A DNA stretch of 33,560 nucleotides from assembly GCA_023268595.1 (NCBI GenBank), contig JALQUD010000004.1, positions 1 through 33,560 on the forward strand, given 5' to 3'. Position 1 is the first letter of the stretch; each line of letters opens with the position of its first letter. The notes under the pieces were generated by a model. It had not been told where the DNA came from, ran no database searches, and saw nothing but the letters and a program-made list of their open reading frames with translations. The position numbers and the translations under genes are program-made. This DNA is from Candidatus Saccharimonadia bacterium (GTDB lineage: Bacteria > Patescibacteriota > Saccharimonadia > Saccharimonadales > UBA4665). Of the stretch, positions 24,830 through 32,084 are shown one piece after another.

Positions 24830-25939
24830 TTATTGGCCTTTGGCGCTACACCAGCTGCCGACATCACCGTGATACGCCAAGCTCTGACGGGTCAGGGCGC
24901 ACTTGTCGAACTCCACGGCCTTTGGCTCTGACTTGCGGGTAACGGCGCCAAGCAGACTCTGCACGAAACTGGCCTGGGAATATTCTTTGACCACGCTGTA
25001 GTCATTACCCTGCACGCCAGCCGCTCCAGCCAGCGCATCATATGCATCCTGACGGCTACCGATCTCATCGATCAACTTAAGGTCCTTAGCGGTCTTAGGG
25101 TCGTATGCCATGGCACCGATCTGACCCTTGATAGTATCGGCAGGGATATTACGACGCTCGCTGACGTACTTCACGAAGCCATCGTATTCATTATTGACCT
25201 GGGACTGTAGCTTGTTTACCTCGTCGGCTGTCAGGCGGCGGTAGGGGTTACCGACATCTTTGGATGTACCGGCCGTGATATATGAGGATTCTATGCCGTT
25301 CTGAGTGACGACACCGCCGCCCAGCAGACCACCGTCGGTAGCCACTACCTTGTCATAAAATTGGATCGGCCCCAGGATGACACCGATGCTACCAACATCG
25401 CTACCGTAGTCACTGAAGACCTTGTCGGCACTGACGGCCGCCCAATAAGCGCCGGAAGCACCGGTACCCTCGATGTGGGCGTACACCGGCTTCTTGTTGT
25501 CGGTCTTAGCCTTGAAATATTTCACACCATCAGCGATGGCCCTGGCGCCATAAATGGTGCCACCGGGTGAATCGATTTCCAGGATCACGCCATCAATGGT
25601 CGAGTCATCGGCAGCCCGATACAATTCATCCTTGATGTCATAGCCATAGGCCATGCCGGTGCTGCTAAAGAATGATAGCGAGTCGTCCGAGTGGTTCGTG
25701 CCAGCTATGACGCCGGTGACCGGCACCGACAGGAACTGCCTGGAGCCACTACCGTAGACCGGCTGATAGCCTGAGGTAGAACTCTCGCTGCCGGCTCCAA
25801 GTGCCGCGACCGCACCGAACACACCGAAGGTGATAAGGGTGCCAATCAGACACAATAGGATGACATTCCACGTTACGACGATAGTAAGCGTACGGCGGAA
25901 CAGACCGTACATCAGGGGGTGTTTTTGGCTGAAATTCAT
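24830..25939 (-). CDS. sppA: Signal peptide peptidase SppA, S49 family
   Basis: 369 residues from ATG 25939; an ATG 6 nt earlier sits 1 nt from the -10 box and is less likely. One membrane helix (about 20-48) precedes a single S49 domain: GVILEIDSPGGTIYGARAIAD, nucleophile Ser in GTGASGAYWAA (about 162), DVGSIGVI, and general-base Lys in TAGTSKDVGNPYR (about 227). This half-size form is like Bacillus SppA and would assemble into a membrane-bound ring that degrades leftover signal peptides. Convergent with the GT4 gene with no gap. Confidence 0.92.
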   Translation of the reverse strand: MNFSQKHPLMYGLFRRTLTIVVTWNVILLCLIGTLITFGVFGAVAALGAGSESSTSGYQPVYGSGSRQFLSVPVTGVIAGTNHSDDSLSFFSSTGMAYGYDIKDELYRAADDSTIDGVILEIDSPGGTIYGARAIADGVKYFKAKTDNKKPVYAHIEGTGASGAYWAAVSADKVFSDYGSDVGSIGVILGPIQFYDKVVATDGGLLGGGVVTQNGIESSYITAGTSKDVGNPYRRLTADEVNKLQSQVNNEYDGFVKYVSERRNIPADTIKGQIGAMAYDPKTAKDLKLIDEIGSRQDAYDALAGAAGVQGNDYSVVKEYSQASFVQSLLGAVTRKSEPKAVEFDKCALTRQSLAYHGDVGSWCSAKGQ

Positions 25940-25946
25940 ATGCATC

Positions 25947-25955
25947 AGTATGACA
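25947..25955 (-). promoter_or_regulatory. Extended -10 promoter of sppA, leaderless
   Basis: Minus strand TGT-CATACT, then 7 nt to ATG 25939. It selects the second of two close in-frame ATGs. Confidence 0.5.
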
Positions 25956-26028
25956 GTTCAGGAGGGCTTGCGCTACAGTAATCTAACGTTTTGTGTCGGA
26001 TACGTTACAAATCATTTATATGACCATG

Positions 26029-26040
26029 TGATAATTATCA
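26029..26040. promoter_or_regulatory. Perfect 12-bp palindrome TGATAATTATCA, candidate operator
   Basis: Directly abuts the -35 region of the 26104 gene. It resembles a half-spaced Fur-type GATAAT/ATTATC arrangement, but no regulator gene is adjacent, so the binder is unknown. Confidence 0.4.
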
Positions 26041-26069
26041 TTGTGCAAAAAATAGTTACATGTTATAAT
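26041..26069 (+). promoter_or_regulatory. Promoter of the secreted unknown protein
   Basis: TTGTGC (26041-26046), 17 bp, TATAAT (26064-26069) with an upstream TGn extension. GGAG lies 10 nt before ATG 26104, so this transcript has a leader of about 28 nt. Confidence 0.65.
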
Positions 26070-26103
26070 ATATAAATCATTATCCTACTGGAGAATTCTA
26101 GCG

Positions 26104-26910
26104 ATGTCTATTGCTACCCGTGTACGAAGCTTATATAAGCGCATAACTGTCAAAGCTACTGCTAACCGCACTGCCACGCTGCTCATTACCAGCGCTGTAG
26201 TCATCGCGGCCGCTTCGGCAGGAGCCTACGGTATGAGTGGCCGTCACGTCGCCAATACTGCGGACCCGAACCTCGACACAAGCCTGACGAACCTAACCCA
26301 CAACCCTGAAAGCGAAGACGAAACTCAGCAGTCAACAATAACCGGCCAGCGGCAGACTGATCAGACTGGCACCGACACCAAAAGTGACCAGAAGGCCAGC
26401 AGCAAGGCCACCAATTCCAGCTCAAGCACTAATGCAGCAGGCAATAACAGCCAGACCGGCAGCCAAAGCAAGACCGCATCAGCCGGCACTCCACAAGCCA
26501 AGGCGCCGGCATCTGGCCCGACGAGTAGTTATAAGCAACCGACGGTCGCCATGACTATAGTCTCCGCAACCATCAGCACAAGCGGCCGGGCGTGTGTCGA
26601 CGGAGAGGTTCGAAGTGGTTACCAATATAACCTGCAATTCCCAAACAACCATACCGGAGGACAAGTCAGCTATACGTGGGAATACCGCCAGATTCCTGGA
26701 CAGGGCCTACCCCGTGAGCCGATCATGCCATCATCAGCTTCACTCCAGGTACCCGCGGGTCCTTACTCGATGAGCGATACTGTCAGTCCTGCTTACGGCC
26801 TCATGTCTTTCGGCATCCAATCGTACGAGGCCCGATTACGCGTTTCCGGCCCCAATACCGTGTATTCGAACTGGGTTACCGTGCCCGCCATCAGCTGCTC
26901 GCAGTTGTAG
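26104..26910 (+). CDS. Membrane-anchored or secreted protein of unknown function
   Basis: 268 residues. A basic N-terminus and one hydrophobic helix (ATLLITSAVVIAAASAGAYG, about 24-43), then about 100 residues of Ser/Thr/Gln/Asn/Lys-rich linker (through about 150), then a compact all-beta domain of about 115 residues (TVAMTIVSATISTSGRACVD ... VYSNWVTVPAISCSQL) with two cysteines placed near its ends, probably a disulphide. Looks like a surface display stalk plus an Ig-like domain; family not recognised. The gene has its own strong promoter and a possible operator. Confidence 0.7.
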   Translation: MSIATRVRSLYKRITVKATANRTATLLITSAVVIAAASAGAYGMSGRHVANTADPNLDTSLTNLTHNPESEDETQQSTITGQRQTDQTGTDTKSDQKASSKATNSSSSTNAAGNNSQTGSQSKTASAGTPQAKAPASGPTSSYKQPTVAMTIVSATISTSGRACVDGEVRSGYQYNLQFPNNHTGGQVSYTWEYRQIPGQGLPREPIMPSSASLQVPAGPYSMSDTVSPAYGLMSFGIQSYEARLRVSGPNTVYSNWVTVPAISCSQL

Positions 26911-26936
26911 CAGTTGACGTCTTAAGTACTTGTGCT

Positions 26937-26949
26937 CTCACATAGTGAG
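26937..26949 (+). terminator. Weak hairpin after the secreted protein gene
   Basis: CTCAC-ATA-GTGAG, 26 nt past the stop, followed only by TTACGTTAAAA. A poor terminator but the only candidate. Confidence 0.2.
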
Positions 26950-27079
26950 TTACGTTAAAACCAGATCTTTCTCCCAGCGCATCATCTTCACTGCAATCGC
27001 TATGCAACCATTCGAGGTGCCTTGATTTTCATTGCCTTCATCGAGATTTTTCAACGGTCACCCGATTTATCACTTTTAC

Positions 27080-27238
27080 TTAGAGTAGGTGTTGAGGCAA
27101 GACCTTAGAAGCGTCTAAAACTTCTATGCCGCAAAGCTTCCCCGTCGCGTCAAAGTCAAGATTAATTTCTCCATTCCCTATCTCATCAACTGAAATCGTA
27201 AGTGATGATCTTCTTTGATGTCCTATTTTGAGATACAT
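27080..27238 (-). CDS. DUF2283-like microprotein, 52 residues
   Basis: ATG 27238 to TAA 27080. Begins MYLKIGHQRRSSLTISVDEI, continues with an acidic strand INLDFDATGKLCGIEVLDAS and ends KVLPQHLL. DUF2283 proteins have the pattern 'alYi.l......lDyd.dG.vvGIEildAsk.l', which this matches except that the usual first strand ('YDpeaDaLYi') is missing, so it may be 5'-truncated. Upstream is only a weak GGGAAG. Such proteins often sit in toxin-antitoxin-like or accessory islands. It occupies a 420-bp gap (26911-27332) that otherwise holds nothing I can support. Confidence 0.5.
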   Translation of the reverse strand: MYLKIGHQRRSSLTISVDEIGNGEINLDFDATGKLCGIEVLDASKVLPQHLL

Positions 27239-27332
27239 ACAGTGTCTTCCCGGAAGTCATTGTTACGATCACCAGAGTCATAGAGCCAGCTGGTATGATT
27301 ACCATTCGAGCTGGTCCATAGCACGTCGTATT

Positions 27333-27728
27333 CTAATTAGCTAGGAGTTTAATGACGACATCCCGAAGCACAAGACTAACGATAAGAATAGCAATCAGGA
27401 TAGGCAGCCAACTTACCACATAGGCAAACCTTATGTTATGCCGGGATATCTTTTCATGGCTAACTCCTCGGGCTTCTAATTCGCTTAGCATCTTTGAAAG
27501 TCTTAATAACGTAAAGCCGAAACTGTCCTTTTCATTATCAGACGCTATGTGGATGGCGCCCGTCTTCATTACGGAAACTTGTTTTATTGATGCAATCGGT
27601 ACGGTATGGAGCGTTGAACCTATTCGTAGGCTTATCGTCGTGTCATTGAGCGTAAGGAGCGCCCATGGCCATGTAACGCTACCCGTCCCCTTATCGGCTC
27701 CATACAGTTTCTCTATATTACTATCCAT
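27333..27728 (-). CDS. PH-like domain membrane protein, unknown
   Basis: 131 residues from ATG 27728. Residues 20-75 read as a beta-rich PH-like fold (WALLTLNDTTISLRIGSTLH, VPIASIKQVSVMKTGAIHI), then a helix, then one or two C-terminal membrane helices (FAYVVSWLPILIAILIVSLVL). The frame stays open upstream with coding-like residues (LRTIVKNVGGYIGASF) as far as a CTG at 27776 that has a good AGGAG (27784-27788) 7 nt before it, so the protein may be 16 residues longer with a CTG start, or the start region carries an indel. Lies 230 bp downstream of the RHS/39-codon pair on the same strand. Confidence 0.55.
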   Translation of the reverse strand: MDSNIEKLYGADKGTGSVTWPWALLTLNDTTISLRIGSTLHTVPIASIKQVSVMKTGAIHIASDNEKDSFGFTLLRLSKMLSELEARGVSHEKISRHNIRFAYVVSWLPILIAILIVSLVLRDVVIKLLAN

Positions 27729-27960
27729 GAACGAAGCGCCAATATAGCCCCCGACATTCTTAACTATAGTTCTCAGTGCATTTCTCCTGCAGCCGTGAAG
27801 ATATCCTAAAACCTCAACTGTGTAATTAGCTTTCGGGTTTAAGCGTGGCGACCATCGTATTGAGTATTATCCTATGAGTCATGCTACACCTAACAATAGC
27901 GGTGTCGCTAATGCCATGTAACAGCTATCGAAATGCCGTGAAACTCACTTACGGCAATAC

Positions 27961-28080
27961 CTATGTAGAGTTATCCTTCTCAAGGTTCTTTTGTCGCTTC
28001 TTTTCAGAGCGATATCCAAGGTACATACCGCCGAATGCGCTTATTAGTGCTAACGAAACGCTTATGATTACATCTTTCAT
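27961..28080 (-). CDS. Small membrane protein overlapping the RHS gene, candidate immunity protein
   Basis: 39 residues, ATG 28080 to TAG 27961. Begins MKDVIISVSLALISAFGGMY: one membrane helix (about 3-22), then a basic, charged tail (RSEKKRQKNLEKDN). Its ATG overlaps the TGA of the RHS gene as ATGA, so translation is coupled, the usual arrangement of polymorphic toxins and their immunity proteins. Function is inference from position and topology only. Confidence 0.55.
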   Translation of the reverse strand: MKDVIISVSLALISAFGGMYLGYRSEKKRQKNLEKDNST

Positions 28081-31000
28081 TTTAAACTCTCGCAATAAGT
28101 ATTAGTAAATACATATTCAGTAGCAGCAATTCCAATTCCTACAGGTGTCGCGTATTTCGTGATCTTATATGCAGTCAACAGTTTGCCTGCGGCATAACCT
28201 GTCGATGTACTAGCCACAAAGGCTGTCGCATCACAAGCGCCGCCAAGTATCCCAGGACCGGTGCCGGTTCCCGCACTTGGATTTTGGTAGCTTCCAGACG
28301 CATTCACCAAATACGGCTGAGTCAACGCCAACCCACTAGGATCAACAAAGTTCACCGGATTATCGTTAGCGTACAGATACCCGAAGTCCTGACCGCTTGG
28401 GTCTAGTTGTGTCCAACGGGCATCACTTGGATTGTAGTATCTTGCACCATATTTGTAAAGATTTGTCGAGGTGTCGAAGTAGCCGTTGGCGTAGCGGATG
28501 GCGTTGGGCGTGGTGCCGGTGCTGCTGATTTGTTGGCCGTAGGGTTCATAGTCGTAGGTGTTGACGACGTTACCGCTGGCATCGGTCATCTTGACGGTGG
28601 AGCCGCGGAGGTCGGTCAGGTAATAGTAGTAGCTACTGCCGATGGTCTGGGCGGTTATCGGGTTGGATCCAGCGGGTAGGCGGGTGTAGTAAGTGCTGGT
28701 CGTACCGGTAGTGTCACTGTACAATCCAAGTAATCCGTTCAACTGAGACATGCTGCCGAACTGGCTGCGGCCCTCCTGGCCGGAGTCGGCGTAGGTCGCA
28801 TTGATGGCTGGTTGGCCGGGTTGCTGGAACGAGCTGGTCTGGTTCTTGGCATTGTAGAACATCGACAGTCCGGCGCCGTTGGATGTCTGGTTGCCGGCAT
28901 TGTCGTAGGTGCCACTTGGCGCGCCGCCATCAGTGACGAGCTGGTTGGCGGCATTGAAGCCGTATATGCCACTGTAGACGCCGTTCTTGGATTTCTGGGT
29001 ACGGTTACCGGCTGCGTCATAGCTATAGGTAAAGCTGCTGGCGCCATTGGAGCCGGCTACGTCGGTCAGGCGGCCCATGCCGTCGTATGAATAGGTGTAG
29101 GTGCCGGTATTGATGTTGTTGATCTCTTTTTGCAGGTACTCGGTATCCTTGGTGCCGGCGGCGTTCATGTAGGTACCAGTGTAATCGGTAAGGGTGGTGA
29201 TACCATTCTTGACGGCTTTGACTGACGTCTGGCGGCCCGCTTGGTCATAGCTCATGGTCTGGACGATGTTGCCCGGTAGCCAGGCGGTGGTTATCTTGCC
29301 GTCAGTGTAGGCGAAGTCCTGGTTGGCGCCGTTCGGTTGGTTAATGCGCGTCACCTGGTTGGCATCGTCGTAGCTGTAGGTGACGGTGCCGAACGGACCC
29401 TGTTCGGTCTTGAGGTTACCAGCGGCATCATAGGTGTAGTTCAGGTCCGGCTTACCGGTTTGCTGGATCTTGGTTATGCGGTTATATCCGTCGTACGTCC
29501 AGTTGGTCGTGCCGGTAGCATCGGTGCGCTGCGTCAGATTACCGGCGTTGTCGTAGGTGTAGCCGATGACCGATCCGCCGGTGGCGTAGGTCATGTTGGT
29601 AGGGCGGTCGGCGTTGTCGTAGGTCATGGTGACTTTGGAGCCGTTACCGTCGGTGTAGGTCTTGATGCGCGACAGGCTGTCGTAAGTGTACGTCTTAGCG
29701 CCGAGCGGCCCAGGAGGCGTTACGGTAATCACATTACCGAGGCTGTCGTAGGCGAAGGTAGTGACGTTACCACGGGCATCGGTGGAGGTACATATCTGGC
29801 CGGCTTTGGCGCCGCAGCTGATCGTGCCGCCCGAGCCGTTAGGGTCACCCTGGTATTTGTTGGTGATGGTGCCCATGGCGATGCCACCGGAGCTGGCGCT
29901 TGCCGTGCTGGCCACGCTGCCGTAGGCATTATAGCTATAGCTGACGGTGTTGCCGGCGGCGTCGGTCTTCTTGGATGGCTTGTAGGGTAAGGTCGTGTTG
30001 GTGTAGTCGTATTGCTCTTTCGCGCCAGCTACGCCTCCGGCGGCGGTCGGTTTCTGGACGGAAGTCAGGTTGTTGAGCGCGTCGTAGGTGCTGGTGTTGG
30101 CGCGGTTGAAGGCGTCCGAAGTCGTCGTGCGGTTGTTGCTGGCGTCCCAGGTCGCACCTTTGTTGTCGCCGACGGCATTCTTAGTGTTAGTGATGCGTCC
30201 CGAAGCATCATACGTGTAGGTGCTAGCGTGGCCGAGCGGGTCGGTGACGACGGTTTTGGCGTTGGGGTTGTCGTAGCTATAAGTCCAAGTGGTCTTGTTG
30301 GCAGTGTAGTCGTTGTAGTTGATGGTGGTGACGCGGCCGCTGCCGTCATAGCTAAGGGTGGTGGAATTGTTGCGGGGGTCGACGATCCAGGTGACGTTAG
30401 TACCGTCCCAGTATTCGAAGTGCCAGGTCTTGCCGTTCGTGTCGGTGACGTCGCTCAGTTTGCCGGAACTGTCATAAGTGTATTGGACGGTGCGCCCGGC
30501 CGGGTCGGTGATGGTGCCGACTTTGGTACCACTGTAATTACTGAAAGTGGTGACCTTGCCCTGGCTGTCGGTAGCGCTGGCTAGCGTGCCGTTAGTGTTG
30601 TAGGCGTAGTTGATTGCCAGGCCGGCGGTGTTAGCCTCCTTAGTGAGCTTACCGCTGGCATTGAAGGTGTAGACCTGGCCGCTTTGGTTATAGGTTAGCT
30701 TCCAGCCTCCGCCGGAGACGTTCTCCAGTTTGCCGGCAGTGAACTCGGCTGGTGATGTATAACCGCCGCTACCGTTGGACGGGAACGTGACTTTGAATCC
30801 GGATGGTCCCTGGTATGTGGCTGAACCGCCGGCTCCGGCAGTTATCGAGACATCCGGTCCGACGCTCAACGTACCGTGGTGGCCGGTCTGGCCGGCACCG
30901 GTTGCCTGGCCGTTGAAGTAACGGGTGACCGATAGTGACGGTCCGGCGCTAGCGACCGTCAGGTCCTGCGTCTTAAGTATGACGTTGCCGTTAGCGACAT

Positions 31001-31256
31001 TGACGAGCAGACCGGAACGGTCGGTCAGCGTCTGGGAAACGGTTGTCTGGTAGGGCAGCTCACCGAGTACGGTTGGTGGGGTTATAGCGTTGGCGTAGTG
31101 GGTCCATACCGAAAAACTGGCAAGGCTCATCGCCAGTGCGATAAGGGTTACGCTGGCGGACCTTAGGGTTAATCTTGAGGCTAAACGTTTATGCTTTTGT
31201 ATGCGTAGTTTTCTAGCTGCGTCTATCTTTGACTGTATGAGCTTATGCCTGTACAT
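28077..31256 (-). CDS. RHS-repeat protein with RHS-associated core and short variable C-terminus
   Basis: 1059 residues from ATG 31256; a longer frame reaches 31334 but the N-terminus MYRHKLIQSKIDAARKLRIQ then a signal anchor (TLRSASVTLIALAMSLASFSVW) is a better start, and GGTGG precedes it. Dozens of YD repeats (YDxxGRLTxx..T / YTYDNAGN) build the hollow RHS cocoon. The RHS core ends YKYGARYYNPSDARWTQLDP ... NPVNFVDPSGLA, after which 78 or so variable residues follow (Gly/Ala-rich, two Cys, a hydrophobic stretch TPVGIGIAATEYVF). In RHS toxins the core cleaves off such a tail. The tail is short and partly hydrophobic, perhaps membrane-active. No VgrG, PAAR or other secretion marker is nearby. 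Confidence 0.88.
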   Translation of the reverse strand: MYRHKLIQSKIDAARKLRIQKHKRLASRLTLRSASVTLIALAMSLASFSVWTHYANAITPPTVLGELPYQTTVSQTLTDRSGLLVNVANGNVILKTQDLTVASAGPSLSVTRYFNGQATGAGQTGHHGTLSVGPDVSITAGAGGSATYQGPSGFKVTFPSNGSGGYTSPAEFTAGKLENVSGGGWKLTYNQSGQVYTFNASGKLTKEANTAGLAINYAYNTNGTLASATDSQGKVTTFSNYSGTKVGTITDPAGRTVQYTYDSSGKLSDVTDTNGKTWHFEYWDGTNVTWIVDPRNNSTTLSYDGSGRVTTINYNDYTANKTTWTYSYDNPNAKTVVTDPLGHASTYTYDASGRITNTKNAVGDNKGATWDASNNRTTTSDAFNRANTSTYDALNNLTSVQKPTAAGGVAGAKEQYDYTNTTLPYKPSKKTDAAGNTVSYSYNAYGSVASTASASSGGIAMGTITNKYQGDPNGSGGTISCGAKAGQICTSTDARGNVTTFAYDSLGNVITVTPPGPLGAKTYTYDSLSRIKTYTDGNGSKVTMTYDNADRPTNMTYATGGSVIGYTYDNAGNLTQRTDATGTTNWTYDGYNRITKIQQTGKPDLNYTYDAAGNLKTEQGPFGTVTYSYDDANQVTRINQPNGANQDFAYTDGKITTAWLPGNIVQTMSYDQAGRQTSVKAVKNGITTLTDYTGTYMNAAGTKDTEYLQKEINNINTGTYTYSYDGMGRLTDVAGSNGASSFTYSYDAAGNRTQKSKNGVYSGIYGFNAANQLVTDGGAPSGTYDNAGNQTSNGAGLSMFYNAKNQTSSFQQPGQPAINATYADSGQEGRSQFGSMSQLNGLLGLYSDTTGTTSTYYTRLPAGSNPITAQTIGSSYYYYLTDLRGSTVKMTDASGNVVNTYDYEPYGQQISSTGTTPNAIRYANGYFDTSTNLYKYGARYYNPSDARWTQLDPSGQDFGYLYANDNPVNFVDPSGLALTQPYLVNASGSYQNPSAGTGTGPGILGGACDATAFVASTSTGYAAGKLLTAYKITKYATPVGIGIAATEYVFTNTYCESLK

Positions 31257-31323
31257 CCGTTCCACCCTATCCCACTCTGACCGCTTCCGTCTTATTGTAA
31301 ATAGCTCTACGCGAATAATACTG

Positions 31324-31340
31324 CCGCTTAGCATAAGCGG
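31324..31340. repeat. Inverted repeat in the RHS leader
   Basis: CCGCTTA-GCA-TAAGCGG, 7-bp perfect arms, between the predicted RHS promoter and start codon. Candidate operator or mRNA hairpin. Confidence 0.45.
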
Positions 31341-31366
31341 TATGTATGATATTTCCTTGCAACTTT

Positions 31367-31372
31367 ATTATA
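31367..31372 (-). promoter_or_regulatory. -10 box of the RHS gene
   Basis: TATAAT on the minus strand, about 110 nt upstream of ATG 31256. Back to back with the antitoxin promoter at 31426-31434. Confidence 0.4.
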
Positions 31373-31396
31373 GTTGTGCTTATCGGTCTTGGAACC

Positions 31397-31434
31397 GAGC
31401 AGTTAGCTGCTCGCTCTAAGCCTTTTGATATAAT
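31397..31434 (+). promoter_or_regulatory. Promoter with inverted repeat upstream of the VbhA-like gene
   Basis: GAGCAG-TTAG-CTGCTC (31397-31412) covers the expected -35 position of an extended -10 box TGA-TATAAT (31426-31434). ATG 31444 follows 9 nt later, a leaderless layout. The repeat is well placed for repression by an autoregulating antitoxin. Confidence 0.5.
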
Positions 31435-31443
31435 CAGATTATT

Positions 31444-31619
31444 ATGGACAAGCAAACGAGCAAGCGGCAAAAAAAGTAAACCAAGCTGTCGCGAACGAAT
31501 ATTTGGAAGGACTTGTAGTCTCCAAGGAGTCGCGATCGATCGCCAATAGTTATGTAGTCGGTAAAGCGAGTGCCAAGAATGCTGCCGACAAGATACGAAA
31601 ACGTTACGAACTCCGCTGA
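31444..31619 (+). pseudogene. VbhA-like Fic antitoxin, frame split at an A_AAA_AAG slippery site
   Basis: ATG 31444 encodes MDKQTSKRQKK then TAA (31477-31479). A -1 shift at the run of seven A (31469-31475) continues with VNQAVANEYLEGLVVSKESR and ends AADKIRKRYELR at TGA 31617, 58 residues in total, near the 62 of Bartonella VbhA. The NEYLEG stretch matches the class I Fic-inhibitor motif [S/T]xxxE[G/N] except that Asn replaces Ser/Thr, and the later Y.vGk.S..... region also fits the VbhA pattern. The heptamer A_AAA_AAG, in register and followed at once by a stop, is the dnaX-type -1 frameshift signal. Alternatively one A was lost. No Fic toxin gene follows; an RHS fragment does. Confidence 0.55.
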
Positions 31620-31737
31620 TACCACCGGCACGACCAGCACCTACTATACCCGCCTGCCTGCTGGATCCAACCCGATAACTAGCCAGACCATCGGCAGCAA
31701 TTACTACTATTACCTCACCGACCTCCACGGCTCCACC
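31617..31737 (+). pseudogene. RHS core fragment, inverted partial copy
   Basis: 121 bp matching 28596-28716 of the RHS gene in inverted orientation, with 15 mismatches by hand alignment (about 88% identity). It encodes DTTGTTSTYYTRLPAGSNPI followed by TSQTIGSNYYYYLTDLHGST; most mismatches are silent, so the parent was a separate working RHS gene and not a fresh duplicate. Similarity starts at the TGA of the VbhA-like frame and stops abruptly at 31737. Confidence 0.85.
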
Positions 31738-32084
31738 ATGTCAGGGTGAAGTGCTTTTAAGTGAGTTTGGGACCACGTCCCCAACCCCTCGATGACAGGC
31801 TGCAGATCCCTGCCGCTCTTTGTGAGTTGGTAGGTGTTGTTCCGAGCAGCTGCTTCCGGGTTTGTCCGCTCAATGATGCCGGCGGCGGTGAGGGAGCGAA
31901 GCCTGGAGGCCAGGATGTTCGAGGAGATGTGTTCGGGTGCGGTGAGGAACTCTGAGTACGTTAGGCGGCCGTGTGCCAGCAAGTCCCGCACGATGAGCAA
32001 GGACCATTTGTCGCCAAGGCAATCAAGCCCGGAACTTACGGGACAGACAGACCGCCATCCGTCACGCGCTATTTCTTTGCTCAT
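31710..32084 (-). CDS. HxlR-family transcriptional regulator, C-terminus altered by RHS junction
   Basis: 124 residues. Winged helix of the HxlR type: CPVSSGLDCLGDKWSLLIVRDLL with the conserved N-terminal Cys (about 14), RLTYSEFL, HISSNILASRLRSLTAAGII, YQLTKSGRDLQPVIEGLGTW. HxlR proteins such as YodB and HypR sense electrophiles or disulphide stress through that Cys. The last residues (VEPWRSVR) are read from the RHS fragment, so the natural end is lost; the domain itself is complete. AGGGG precedes the ATG, and the gene overlaps the 3' end of the epimerase gene by 23 bp, suggesting one operon. Confidence 0.82.
   Translation of the reverse strand: MSKEIARDGWRSVCPVSSGLDCLGDKWSLLIVRDLLAHGRLTYSEFLTAPEHISSNILASRLRSLTAAGIIERTNPEAAARNNTYQLTKSGRDLQPVIEGLGTWSQTHLKALHPDMVEPWRSVR

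Noticed and set aside
27239-27332. Open minus-strand frame giving YDVLWTSSNGNHTSWLYDSG
   Set aside because: Coding-like residues, but no start codon and a stop just upstream; too short to support, perhaps a relic of an older RHS tail.
29337-29990. Long plus-strand open frames opposite the RHS gene
   Set aside because: Val/Gly-rich translations that mirror the repetitive YD-repeat codons; no start signals. Shadows of RHS.
28596-31737. Invertible RHS segment driving phase variation
   Set aside because: The inverted 121-bp copies could recombine, but the copy at 31617 lacks any downstream core or tail, so inversion would only truncate RHS.
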